A DNA stretch of 64,000 nt from Bathynomus jamesi (taxonomy: Eukaryota; Arthropoda; Malacostraca; Isopoda; Cirolanidae). The notes under the pieces are model-generated. The model saw only the letters and a list, made by a program, of their open reading frames with translations. It was not told where the DNA came from and made no database searches. Both the position numbers and the translations under genes were made by a program. The stretch covers positions 1 to 64,000 of the forward strand of contig JAJOZX010006164.1 of the NCBI GenBank assembly GCA_023014485.1, written 5' to 3'. The first letter of the stretch is position 1. Every line of letters starts with the position of its first letter. Below, piece by piece: positions 41,662 through 53,104 of this stretch.

Positions 41662-42928
41662 AATCTCTAGGAGCGCTCCATTTTTCAATATTAAACATAC
41701 TCATAAAACATATACCATTTGAAAGGTCACATTTTTCTGAGTCTAAAAATGTAGTAATCCAAAAGTATCAATAGCAAATAAAAAGTAACTAGGTTTAAAT
41801 ATAAAACCCTATACCGATCAATTTGTGATGCGTGATCTTTACGGGGGCTCCGCCCCCGTACCCCGAGACCCAAATTATACGAATGATAATGTAATAATAT
41901 AAGTCATGTTAGGTTAGGTTAGCGTAACAATTACCAAAAATACCATCTTACAACACAGACTGAAGATTTATAACTTAGCTAACCTTTATAATGTAATTAA
42001 TTACGTCACGCGTCAAACAATTAAACCTAGTTACTTTTTATTTGCTATTGATACTTTTGGATTACTACATTTTTAGACTCAGAAAAATGTGAGCTTTCAA
42101 ATGGTATATGTTTTATGAGTGTATGTTTAATATTGAAAAGATTAAAACATCCAATGCTTTCTCTTCATCTAGGGCAGTGGTTCCCAACCTGGGGTCCCCG
42201 GACCCCTGGGGGTCCGCGAAGGTAGTACTGGGGGTCCGTGAGCTTTCAATATTTCGAGAGGCTCCAATGGAAATCGTACATTTACCCACGATAAGGGCGC
42301 TCAGACTAAAATTTCAAGTTTCCTTGCTCTTGGCTGGAATTATTAATACTTTTTTAATACGCTGTATTTTAATTGCATACTCACTTATATGTCCTTTATT
42401 TGATAGTGAAAAATGAGAAAACGAGTTAATTATTAGTTAATAAAAACAGTTTGTTTGGTAGACGGAATCTTTCAAAAACATGGGGTCCGTGTGAAAAAAA
42501 TAAAAAATAAAAGGGGTCCTTTGTGGTGAAAAGGTTGGGAACCACTGATCTAGGGCACATGACGAATCAAATTCTCAAAGTCAGAAACTACACGAACAGC
42601 ACGTCATAATTCTATCACAAACACGACCAAACTGAATCTAATTAGAAAAAAAAATAGACAGAACAGAATCCAACCAACTAATTAAATCGCAAAGTAGCGA
42701 AAGAATAGCCCAATCAGGAAAAATATTTTATGAAAAAAAGTACATTAGAGCCAAAACAGGAAATATTCACTATAAAAATGTAACTTGTAATTTTTTCTAT
42801 GATCTTGCATTTGCTATTGATACTTTTGGATTACTACATTTTTAGACTCAGAAAAATGTGAGCTTTCAAATGGTATATGTTTTGTGAGTGTATGTTTAAT
42901 ATTGAAAAATGGAGCGCTCCTAGAGATT
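41662..42928. mobile_element. foldback element with about 140-bp arms
   Basis: The left arm from AATCTCTAGGAGCGCTCC (41662) is repeated inverted at the right end (to 42928) and again, inverted, inside (about 42028-42140). No coding region is seen. A short hAT has inserted between the inner and right arms. Confidence 0.75.
42175..42547. mobile_element. hAT MITE with perfect 8-bp duplication
   Basis: Ends CAGTGGTTCCCAACC and GGTTGGGAACCACTG are flanked by atctaggg on both sides. It is 373 bp and rich in GGGGTCC. It is nested in the foldback element. Confidence 0.93.
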
Positions 42929-44059
42929 ATCCGTAAATCACCGTCAGCGATCTAAACTTAACTTAAATTTAAATGAAATATTACTGCTTATCTAAATACA
43001 ATATATACAAGAGGAGCAAAATGGCTCCTTGGTCCGAAATAGGACAAACTTAAGATTAAATTATCAATAACCAGTGGCAACAGTAGCCTAAACAAAGTTA
43101 TGAACGCGCCTTTCAAAAGGAATTTAAACTAAGTTAAAAGTTTAAGATTTTAAAGAGAATCAATTGCAATTTAAGCGGAGCACAACCTTACTGTAGCGAA
43201 ACTGAGGAACTAGTGACCATAATTTCTTACAACTACGAGCTCCCATATTCAAGATGGCCTACGATGGGCGGAGCCTACAAATGTTACACGTCATTCCTCA
43301 AGGGAGCGTTCTCTTGGATTAGAAATAATATATATATACAGTATCTAATTTTACACGATATAAATTTAAATACTGTGGGAAATAATTCCCACAAGCCCAA
43401 AACTGTTGGTTCTAAAATAAGTGAAAATTTTTCACGAACTTTACAATTATGAGATGGATATATATACCTTAACTTAATATGTAGGGCTACAAGCAATACA
43501 GCATCAATCAGCTTAGTCATCATATCGCTTTGGGATAACATTGACTCTTCCTTTTCGAGATTTTCTAACAGTTGTCACTGACATTTGGTGTAGAAAGGAA
43601 TATCAGACCTGCAGTCGTTATAAAGTTTCTGAACTTGTCTGGCATATAGAGATTTTAGATGAACAGAACAACAAATTTTTGTTAATCTTATAACTTCTGA
43701 AAATTTTACTTCACTGTAATCATACACCGTGCATAAAACTTCAAATACTGATGAAATGAGTCTTGAAGAAGCTAATAGGCACAAGTAGCAATTCGGAGAA
43801 AATGAGCACTCTGAATATAGATGTAATTTGGGGATTTAGGTAGCAGTTTCGTAATATTTAAGATGGATGCTCATATATGCACAGGAGTTTCACACTCTTT
43901 ACAAGGGGGTCGCTTTTTTCCACTGCAATATTTACGTGGCATCAATCAAAGTAACAAGCCAATTCCAGCCCTGCATAACTGCCCACCTACAACCCATTAC
44001 AAGTCCCACATACTGTGTTACATGCAGAACAGTGAGGCGAGAAGCGTTCAAATAACCGT

Positions 44060-44061
<2 letters not shown>
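42929..44061. other. intergenic DNA
   Basis: No gene is recognised. A short inverted pair, ACTGTGGGAAATAATTCCCAC, lies near 43373. Confidence 0.5.

Positions 44062-44092
<31 letters not shown>
44062..44092. repeat. (GA)n microsatellite
   Basis: A pure GA tract close to the broken end of the LINE at 44190. Confidence 0.9.
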
Positions 44093-44095
<3 letters not shown>

Positions 44096-44189
44096 TGGAG
44101 GGTGTTTAATGATGAGAAAAATAGAAAATTAAGTGCATGTGTAGAATGAACAAGTCTGAAAATAAAAAAGAAAAAAACAAAAATAGGTC

Positions 44190-45184
44190 CCACGAACGCT
44201 AGTTTGCCACCGTTTCGTGCAGAATGGCGAGGGCTGTGGCTGTGCCTCTCTTTTTCCTGAATCCATGTTGGGCGTCTGAAAGTGCACCATGACCGTGAGG
44301 TGGAAATTCAGTTTCCGAAGGAGTATTTTTTCCAGGGTTTTGCCGAGTACTTCTAACAGGCTGATGGGTCTATAGTTCTCGATGAACTCTGCGGATTTCC
44401 CTCCTTTGGGGATCATGATGATTTTTGCAGTTTTTAATGCTTTTGGGAAGTATCCGATGGAGTGACTGGCGCTAAATATGTTTGCTATCTCTTCGTGTAT
44501 GTTCGGGGGCGACTTTTGGATCAGGGTTTTCGTGATTCCGGAGGGGCCTGGTGCCTTTTCTTTAAAGAGGCTGATCGTGTCAGTGACCTCTTTCACCGTA
44601 ATTCTGAAGTTGGCATTTAGGGGTTCTGCCCTATCCGTTGGTAGGATCCTTTCGTGGTTATCTTCCAGCCACTGCGTGACCCTTGTTTCATTGTCTTCAT
44701 CGAACAGGTCATTTTCTTCATCACTTATGTTGAACGTTCTTCTGAGACGATTTCGAAAGCTTTCCGCTATTTCTTGGTCCGAGATGAGAGGTCTTCCGTT
44801 TTCATTCCGGAGTGTCTTGAATTTTTCAGCTTTGGATGTTCCTTTTAGTTTCCTTATCTGTGACCAGAAGGTTTTTGGGTCTCTTTCTACGTCTATCCTT
44901 TCGACGAGCGCGTTCCACATGTCATGTTCTTTTTCAATCCACAAGCCTCGTAGTCGGGCTCTGAGGATGTTGTATTGCAGTTTGTTATGCAGGTAATTTA
45001 TGCCGTTGTCCATCTGGTTCCTGACGACGTTTAATTGGCGTGTGATGGCGTCGATTTCTTCGGAGGGGGAGGGGTGTGGCAGAATGCGGTGGGTAATGGT
45101 GGGTACGTGTTTTTCCTTAGCAGTCTTCAGCGCCTTCAGAAGGTCTGCCGTCGCAGCTTCAATTGCTGCTATCCCCCCCACCAT
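44190..45184 (-). pseudogene. LINE reverse transcriptase, N-terminal half
   Basis: The frame from 45184 shows the RT fingers and palm start (KEKAPGPSGITKTLIQKS; AKIIMIPKGGKS; ENYRPISLLEVLGKTLEKIL). It then shifts frame near 44290 and stops before the catalytic YADD region. The rest of the RT and the 3' end are absent. It belongs with the endonuclease frame immediately upstream and is part of one Jockey/I-like LINE. Confidence 0.88.
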
Positions 45185-45935
45185 TCAGTTCTGAGGGCTC
45201 GTGTTGGGCGAGATCATCCTGGTACTCCTCCCAGTTCGTCTTGCGGATGGAGGGGCGGGGACGGATTGGGACTTGCAAAGGAGCGCAAGCAATCTTCATG
45301 ATGATAGGGACGTGGTCGCTGGGTGTGGTGGGGCCCGGATAGTGATGAGTGTTGAGGTATGCCAGATTATTGGCAATAATTTTGTCGGGCGTCGTTCCGG
45401 AGTTTCTGCCGTAAAAAGTTGGAAAATGTGGCCCTAGCCACTTCATTTTCCCCCTTCTGTTTATTTCTGCCAGTTGTTTCCCGTAATGGTTGCTGTAGTT
45501 ATCGTCGAAGTCCACATGTCTGGCATTCAGGTCTCCGATGATGTAAACTGGGCAGTTGTAGTTCAAAAGTTTGATAATGTCTACTGATGAGATGGTGCCC
45601 CTCCTCGGGGGGCAGTATGTCGTCCCAATGATGAGGTCTTCGTGGCCCAGTCTTAACCTCACTGCCAGTGTTTCGTCTTCGAAGCTTGTGAGCTCTTCGA
45701 AGCGAAGACCACGTTTGACGGCAATTGCGACACCGTCATGCAATTCTTGCGACCTGTTCGATTGTATGATGTAATTGAACAGTTTTATTTGCTGGAGTGC
45801 CTTTAGGCTGTGTGAGTTAATGAGGATGATGTCTGGGTCGATTAGTCTGTAGGTATTCGCCAGAGACGTCTTGTGCGTTTGCCAATGCAGTACATTTTGC
45901 TGAAGAATCGTTAGGTTAGTTTGTTGCGCGTGCAT
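45159..45935 (-). pseudogene. LINE apurinic-type endonuclease domain
   Basis: The 258-residue frame has the exonuclease-endonuclease-phosphatase pattern: LTILQQNV near the start, GTTYCPPR, YIIGDLNARH and TTPSDHVPI at the end. It is the N-terminus of LINE ORF2, continuing into the RT after a frameshift near 45170. It would nick the target for reverse transcription. Confidence 0.88.
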
Positions 45936-46201
45936 GTTGATTGGGTTTTACTTTTTGGTTCAGTGCCTGTGGGGGAGCGCGTCGCATTTCCTGAACGAAT
46001 TTTTTTTATGCCGGGTCCGGAGAACGTCGAGGTTCTCACTGTGGACAGTGATTTCTCGTTGTTCAATCAAGAGTGGGATGTCATAAGTGGTGTCCAAGTT
46101 CTCTTCAAAGGTGTACTTATAAGATCCTTCTCTCAGCCCTTTCACCAGTTGGGATAGCACCATGGGTTCAGGGAAGGGGTTGGAGGCCTTCGCGACGACC
46201 C

Positions 46202-47520
46202 TTAGCCCCAGATCCGAGGCCTTGTGTGGGTACGAGAAATCTTCTTCGGTATCGGCTTAGAGGATTCAGAGTTCGGCTTCTCAGGAGTTTTGGGGCAAGA
46301 GGTTTGCCCGGTTGGGGGCTTCGCTTTTGGTGCCTCCCGTATTCCCGCACGAGTGCGGCGGGGTCGTGGGGCATCCGTGGAAGATTCCGCTTCGTTATCT
46401 GATACTGGGGCAGAGACGGGTTCGGGTACAGGTTCGGGCTCAGGTTCTGATTCAGTATCTGATTCGTCGGAGGTGGCACTTGTCCTTTCTGGAAGTCGAG
46501 CCGCGAAGATAGATGCCGAGGGGACATCGTCGGGGGCGTTGACTTCCGGCATGCCGTTTCTCCTGAGCATGTCATTTAGGTGTTTCGAGTATGTGCCTGG
46601 GGTGCCCATATTGAGGAGATGAGCGTGTATGACGCATGTCAGTAGGGTCAGGCTGTTGGAGTTTTCGAGCACGATTTCTGTGGGACTGTGGCAGGAGCGA
46701 GCCTCCTCGAGGGACTGTTTGACTACAGCTCTGTACGGTTGCAGCTCTTTTACGGCCGAGTCCTCCTGAGTTTTTTCCTTCCTCAGTCGGATGGCCTCCT
46801 TCTTCTTAGGGCATGCCATTGCCAGTGTGCGGTGCGGGCCGTGGCAGTTGATGCACTTCTTTTTGTGGCCTTACATTCAGTCCACTTATGTCCCACTGCT
46901 GCGCATTCGGAGCAGACCGTGATGTTCTTGGTGGGACAGTCCTTGGATGGGTGCTCCTCGAATTTATAGCAGTTAAAACAAGTGAGGACAGTTATAAATT
47001 CGTCCACGGTGATCTGAGAGGGGGTCACGATCATCTGGAAGAGTAACAATCCTGACTCCGCTGCTTTGTGCGCCATCTCGGGGGTCTTAAATTCAACTTT
47101 AACCACGTGGGTGTAGTCTTTGATTTTTGTGACTTCTTCAACTTTAGCCCACGTGTTCTCCCTTTCTAATTCATCTTTTATTTCTTCCTAGTCCGGCCTC
47201 CGATGTGGCGGTCGAGTTTCCTCATAAAGACAGAGCTCTTGGCTCTGATATTAGGGGGCACCTGGATTTCTATGCCCGCGTTACGAAGCGACTCTTTAGT
47301 TTCAGGTGCCAGAAGCTTCGACGCGTCTTCCTCCTTGCATACTGCGGTGAACGTAGGGTGCTCACCGTAAATTCGGATGAAGGGCACGCGTGCCCTCGTG
47401 AAAACTTCCGAGATGATGTAGCTTCTTGTTGCTTTCTTCGATGTTGCTTTGGTTTTGATTCGCATTTATCTTTGGGGCGTTGCGGTCACCTCAGCTGCAG
47501 CTTTTATATTCTTCAGTGAC
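46202..47520 (-). pseudogene. LINE ORF1 (gag-like, zinc knuckles), frameshifted
   Basis: Frames 47178-47465, 46783-47106 and 46202-46819 form one protein with breaks near 47180 and 46800. The middle frame has CCHC knuckles (CFNCYKFEEHPSKDC and CSECAAVGHKWTEC). The last is Pro/Ser/Glu-rich with a PEPEPEPVPEP repeat. This is a Jockey/I-type ORF1 nucleic-acid chaperone. Confidence 0.8.
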
Positions 47521-47834
47521 TACGTAACCGCACGAATTTGACCAATGACCGACTGTCTTCAGTTCCTTTGTATAACTCGTGTGTTTGGCCAATCAACAAT
47601 GGTGTTTTGGTGTGCCAGTTTTCCGTGCGCTTCGACTCAAGCCTTTTCCTTTTCGTTTAACTGCCTTCAAGTCGAGGCAAGTCAACTCAAGTCTACCACG
47701 TTCTTTTCGTTCAAAACTTAAGATCCGACTAGACTCGAGCTTTAATGGGCCCCGCTTATTATATAAAATTAGATCAGATTTTGTATCATTAGATATAGGT
47801 TTTTGGAAAGTGGAAATACATCAAGAAAAACTGA
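47521..47834. other. LINE 5' region and intergenic DNA
   Basis: This may include the LINE 5' untranslated region. CTCAAGTC-like phrases recur at 47627-47700. The last 8 bases are the Merlin target duplication. Confidence 0.4.
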
Positions 47835-48013
47835 GGGTCTTTTCCATTTTATGGGAACCACCATTTTTTTAAATAAATATATTGTTCTGAAGCATTTTTT
47901 TATGCTGATTCCAAATATATTATTCTTTTGCAGGAGAAATACAAAATAAGAAAGTTATAGTCATTAATATTTTATTATTTATACGATATTTCTTTATTTT
48001 CTCATATTCATAG

Positions 48014-48114
48014 TTTAAGTTAGGTTAGGTTAGGTTAGTTAGGTTAGGTTAGTTAGGTTAGTTTAGTTAGGTTAGGTTAGGTTAGTTAGTTAGTTTAGTT
48101 AGGTTTGGTTAATT
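48014..48114 (+). repeat. degenerate TTAGG telomere-like array
   Basis: There are about 18-20 units of TTAGG with TTAG and TTTAG variants. TTAGG is the canonical arthropod telomere unit. Here it is interstitial, inside a Merlin element. A short GTTAGGTTAGGTTAG also occurs at about 41907. Confidence 0.85.
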
Positions 48115-48116
48115 GT

Positions 48117-48491
48117 TTAAAACTTAATTACCTCTCTAAAGTAATTGTTATAATCCACGATTGTTCCATGGGAGATGCCGAATTCCTTTTCGCAAAATTT
48201 GATCGTTGTATACTCTTGAGACCAACAATACATTAATGAAATTATAGTTTCAAGAGGTAGTTTTGAATCCTCTAGCCAAGTATTCTTGCGTACAGACACC
48301 TTTTCTCGGCACGTTTGTTTTGAGCACCGCCATTCCATTGAGCATTTACTGTCGCTTCTTTTGGTTATCGACATTTCGTGTTTTTTTACATTGTTTGGTT
48401 TTAGGAATAACATCATTCTGTTGTAAAAACTTTAATGCATCTTCTTCACATGTAATATTTCTTGCTAGCCAAATTAAGTTATAATTTTCCA
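48117..48491 (-). pseudogene. ISXO2/Merlin-like transposase, N-terminal part
   Basis: From an ATG near 48491 the first frame reads LIWLARNITCEEDALKFLQQ. After a frameshift near 48410 the frame 48117-48416 has CSKQTCREKVSVRKNTWLE and FCEKEFGISHGTIVDYNNYF, the zinc-binding and helix region of ISXO2-like transposases. The DDE catalytic part is replaced by the TTAGG array. Confidence 0.8.
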
Positions 48492-48781
48492 TATTGTCAA
48501 GTCGAAGCAAATATTTTCATTCAAGGTAAATTAACAACTGATTTGAACTATTAGAAATAGGCTATTAGGCCCTAACTGAGCTTACGATGACGTTATCGTA
48601 CAAATGACGTCATCGTGGCATATCATATAAATAATAAAAATTTATTGACTATAACTTTCTTATTTTTTATTTCTCCTGAAAAAGAATAATATATTTGGAA
48701 TCAGCATAAAAAATGCTGTAAAACCATGTATTTATTTAAAAAAATGGTGGTTCCCATAAAATGGAAAAGATCCAAAACTGA

Positions 48782-49457
48782 AAAAGGTTAGAAAATAACA
48801 TTATTATTGCACTTTTATTTTTACATATAGGTAATAGCTGATCCTGCTGATGAATTGCTGTTTTCACACTTTACACCGATTTCCTTCATATTTTTTTTTT
48901 ATTTTCCTTACTTGATTATCCTTTAAAGTTTTAACACTGTTTCTTACGTATAACGTACAGTATTATTGCCTTTTGTATATTTACATTGGCGCAGAATTTT
49001 CCTAACAAGTTAACTGCCATTTGGCAACTCCGAGTCTTGCTCGTAACACCAAAGAGAGGTAGGCCTAAAGATGCCGAATGCTTCCAGCGTTCAGTTTTTG
49101 ATTTGTCGCTGTGAGGGGGAGGTACGTCATACGTATAGTTTTTTTTTATGTGTGTGTGTTTTTCTATTGAATGACAACATAAAAAGCTTGATACATATGG
49201 TACATCTACATACACTGAATGCTTTTAAGATGGAAAGATCGCCTTTCGTCTTTGTTTTGCTGATATGTTTGTCAAAAAAAGGTTAATTTTTTAACTTAAC
49301 TGTAAGTGTTACAATTTTCAGAACATTATTGTCGTCAAACTGTCAAATGTAAAATTATTTTGCAATAAATCGCAAATTATTTCAATTGTTTGGTAAAAGA
49401 AACCTTGCATTTATTCATATTACCAACTATTTCTTATATTCTGTCATGTTATTGTAA

Positions 49458-49506
<49 letters not shown>

Positions 49507-50327
49507 TGTTACTATAATTTTTACAATTTTTTTCACATATTTTTCATATTCTCAACCTTATTTTTTGTAGGCAGGGATATTTAAAACGATGAGTCCACCA
49601 CACTGTATGCCATGATTAACCCTGTAAATTGTAGTATGCATTTATATTCATATATTGTTATGGTTTCCATGTGTGTTTTCACGACCAATGGGCCCCGCAA
49701 CTCATCTGGTGCCCTGGGCCCCGCGGTAACTAAACACGCCCCTGAGTGGATGTGATGAATTTTAGCATGAAATCTGGTGTATGACAAATGGATTTGGGGC
49801 ATGACACAAAGTAAACGAAAAAAAATTCCTTAATTCTACATGGATTCAGTGTTTCGTCGCTTAGATGGAAATACTGTTTGGGCACATCATAAAGTGAACT
49901 TTAAATTGATAGCGCATAAAAAAAATAGATGGGAGTCATCAAGCAGATAACCTTGGTAAGGACAATAAAGTTACATGTAACAACAGATGTCAGTTAAGAT
50001 ATATGGGAAATATCGAGCTTCACGGAGACCAGCTCCCTGTAGCTGTTACAAAGATCCTGATTGGCCAGAATTGGTCACGTGGGAACAACTGATCAAAGTA
50101 AAGTTGTTACATAACCTAGGGCAATATGGTTTCTGTGAGTCTCGATGTGGGCCAGATAAATGGTAAAGCTTGGAAAACGATTATGATTGTATCATACTAA
50201 TTAAATCTCTGAAGTAGGCAATAAATGAATAAATACCCAAGTAAATACTCACTGGAGGCACTGAATAGCTTATCAGTTTTCCACTACTGTAATTCCATCT
50301 TGAATGGGTATAGAAGACAGAGGGTCC
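48782..50327. other. intergenic DNA with (TA)n
   Basis: No gene is recognised. (AT)n lies at 49461-49504. ACACGCCCCTG at about 49734 is the end of a CAGGGGCGTG-type MITE. A donor-like CCAGTGAGTATTT on the minus strand near 50250 borders a short open stretch adjoining the Polinton tip. Confidence 0.5.
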
Positions 50328-50797
50328 AGTAGTATAGCCGCAAAAGGGGAGAGTGCAAGAATGTTGCAGGTTATTATGTAATGTTGCAAAGGGGGGTGGG
50401 GGGTCGTTGCAAAGGGGGTTGTTGCAACGGGGGTGGGGGTTGTTGCAAAGGGGGTTGTTGCAAAGGGGTGGGGGTTGTTGCACATGGGGTTGTTGCAAAG
50501 GGGGGTGGGGGAAAACTTGGAGGCGGCGTTATCCCCCAGAGAAAGAGGAGGAGAGAAAGGAGGAGAGGTGTTCACCTGGCAGGAGCCAAGTGCACATTAA
50601 GACTTCAGCCGAGTTGGCGTTGTTTTATAGGCTCCTAATCAGCCAGTTGGCGTAAATGGCTTGAGTTGCCAGATACCGCGATACCATTGTATTCATTATT
50701 ATAGACTCCTAATCAGCCAGTTGGCTGTAAATGGTTGTCAGATACCTCTTTTTAGCAGTATTATTGTATACATTATTATTATATACGTCTAATCAGC
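50328..50797 (+). repeat. left terminal repeat, copy 2
   Basis: It is nearly identical to 6659-7110 apart from minisatellite number (GTTGCAAAGGGG units at 50387-50500). Confidence 0.9.
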
Positions 50798-51060
50798 CAA
50801 GGGGGAGAGGTACACATGCAGGAGGTACACATGCAGGAGGTACACACACATACGCACACATGCAGGAGGTACACATGCAGTAGTTACACATGCAGGAGAG
50901 AGAGAGCTGAAGGAGGGAGAGAGACGCCTGTAGGAGAGAGAGAGAGAGAGAGCTGAAGGAGGGAGAGAGACGCCTGTAGGAGAGAGAGAGAGACGCCTGT
51001 AGGAGAGAGAGAGAGCTGAAGGAGAGAGAGAGAGAGAGAGAGTAGTTGCCATTGATAGCA
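50798..51060. repeat. subterminal GA minisatellites, copy 2
   Basis: These are the same CACATGCAGGAGGTA and GAGACGCCTGTAGGAGAG arrays as in copy 1, with more GAGAGAGCTGAAGGAG units. Confidence 0.8.
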
Positions 51061-51278
51061 AGGCATATTATTTTCGTTTTCCTAACCTAAGAGGCCACTA
51101 AGGGTTTACCAAAGGGCCAGAAAGAAAAGGACCAGAGGTCCTTGCTCGGCTGAGCCGAGCTGGGAATGAGTCTTCACCAACTTCTCGATCTTTTATAAGC
51201 CTCTATTCTGGCTGAGTTGCCAGATCACGCCTTGTATTGGTGTGCTGAGTTGCCAGATCGCACCATGTATTCTAATAA

Positions 51279-51480
51279 GCATTGTGTACCACAATATGGT
51301 AGATGAATTAAATAATTATACACTTAATTGAAATATAGATGTATATAGTGTTTTACAATAGATGTATATAGTGGATATATGCAAAATATAACATTAACTT
51401 GAGCTTCCTTGAAGTTGAACTTATCGAAACAAATAACGTAGTTATCCATAATTCAACCAACCATAGAAAACAGAATTATA

Positions 51481-51541
<61 letters not shown>

Positions 51542-51690
51542 CCTTGTGTACCACAATATGGTAGATGAATTAAATAATTACACACTTAATTGAAATATAG
51601 ATGTATATAGTGTTTTACAATAGATGTATATAGTGGATTATATGCAAAATATAACATTAACTTGAGCTTCCTTGAAGTTGAACTTATCGA
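51279..51690. repeat. tandem repeat, two units, copy 2
   Basis: Units begin at about 51279 and 51540 (the second reads ACCTTGTGTACC), separated by (TA)n. The third unit and about 0.5 kb after it, present in copy 1, are missing. Confidence 0.8.
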
Positions 51691-51970
51691 ATTTTCATGT
51701 TTCAGAAAGATTTACGCGTTAATAGAATTAGTAAAGTTACCCAATAAATAAATCGTTAGACAGAAATGATTTTTATAAGGGATACCCAACTAATTATGCA
51801 CCAATCAATAAATAATAGCAAACGTGAATAAAGAGTTCCAATTCATGTGAATGAGATAACTAAAATTTTAGTTATTGTATTATCATAAGACTACATCAAT
51901 ATTTACTATAAATACGAGTATATTTAATATTCTTCATTAACAAAAGCTTTAAAACCAGATCTCTAAAATA

Positions 51971-52064
51971 TTTCCAACTTTCTTCGTTTCTTTAAATTTC
52001 GTTTTCAATTCCCTGCGAAGAAAATTGAAAAACGAAATTTAAAGAAACGAAGAAAGTTGGAAAT
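51971..52064. repeat. perfect hairpin unique to copy 2
   Basis: Arms of about 40 bp (TTCCAACTTTCTTCGTTTCT and continuation) are complementary across CCCTGCGAAG. Copy 1 has the right arm but a different sequence in place of the left arm. Confidence 0.85.
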
Positions 52065-52299
52065 ACCCAAAACATAATCGATAGAGGAAAGGATTTCCGA
52101 GAACTGCCAACTCGGTCGCCATATTTTACCTTTCTACGAGTCAAATCAAACAAAACCTCCTCACTCCTTGTTTCAGCATTCATTCATTTCGTTTTATTGT
52201 GAATTTCATCCCATATATATATATATATATATATATATACCCTTTGGATAACCTTTGGTTAGCTTCCGCCCGAATTGTTCATTCTGACGAAGGTCAAGC

Positions 52300-52675
52300 T
52301 TTCCACTCCACCTTAGACCTACAGTTAACGTGGAACCATCAACAGCCCGCGTCTTAACCACTAGGACACGTAGGGTGCCCATTTATCTGCCAACCACTTT
52401 CTTTTATTATGTGTAATGACCACCTTAGACCTACAGTTTAACGTGGAACCATCAACAGCCCCAGCGTCTTAACCACTAGGACACATAGGGTACCCATTTA
52501 TCTGCCAACCACTTTCTTTTATTATGTGTAATGACCACCTTAGACCTACAGTTTAACTCCGAACCATCAACAGCCCCGCGTCTTAACCACTAGGACACGT
52601 AGGGTGCCCATTTATCTGCCAACCACTTTATTTTATTATGTGTAATGACCACCTTAGACCTACAGTTTAACGTTG
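52300..52675. repeat. tRNA-like satellite, copy 2
   Basis: Four starts of ACCTTAGACCTACAG, against six in copy 1. The unit and the position relative to the early promoter are the same. Confidence 0.8.
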
Positions 52676-52954
52676 AAACCGAATGTTATTTTTAAAATAT
52701 AATTATGATATATTTCTTTATACCCTCTCGATTACATTAGTGACTAATGATGCGGGAAATTGAGTAAATGGAAATATTATTTTCTCGAAAACTATGGGTG
52801 ATAGAAAACTTCTGAAACCATATTTGGAATCAATATCAAAAGTTCTATACGAATCACCAAATAATTTTCAAAGGAGAATAAGAGCATTAATTCTATTAGT
52901 GAAAATATAAAGATGCAATTACTCGTCCGTACCCGTTATAGCGGAATGGTACAC

Positions 52955-53060
52955 GTCATAGCTCCACCCAGCTACATCGGCAGCCAATCACGACGACATC
53001 TGGTCTTTTGGGCGGAGCTTGGCGAATGTGCATATAAAAGGGGATATTTTCAGTTGGGAG
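52955..53060 (+). promoter_or_regulatory. early gene promoter, copy 2
   Basis: CCAAT at 52983-52987, GGGCGGAGC at 53010-53018 and TATAAAAG at 53033-53040 keep the arrangement of copy 1. Confidence 0.7.
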
Positions 53061-53104
53061 TAACAGTAGCTATTTTCGCATCAGTGAATAATCATTCCTC
53101 AACC

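Larger units (their letters stand above)
47835..48773 (-). mobile_element. Merlin-type element, 939 bp
   Basis: Inverted ends of more than 100 bp begin GGGTCTTTTCCATTTTATGG and are flanked by aaaactga on both sides (8-bp duplication, as for Merlin/IS1016). It contains an N-terminal ISXO2-like transposase fragment and a TTAGG-like array. Confidence 0.88.

Noticed and set aside
44478..44996. 172-codon plus-strand frame opposite the LINE reverse transcriptase
   Set aside because: It is the antisense shadow of the RT gene, which has clear motifs on the other strand.
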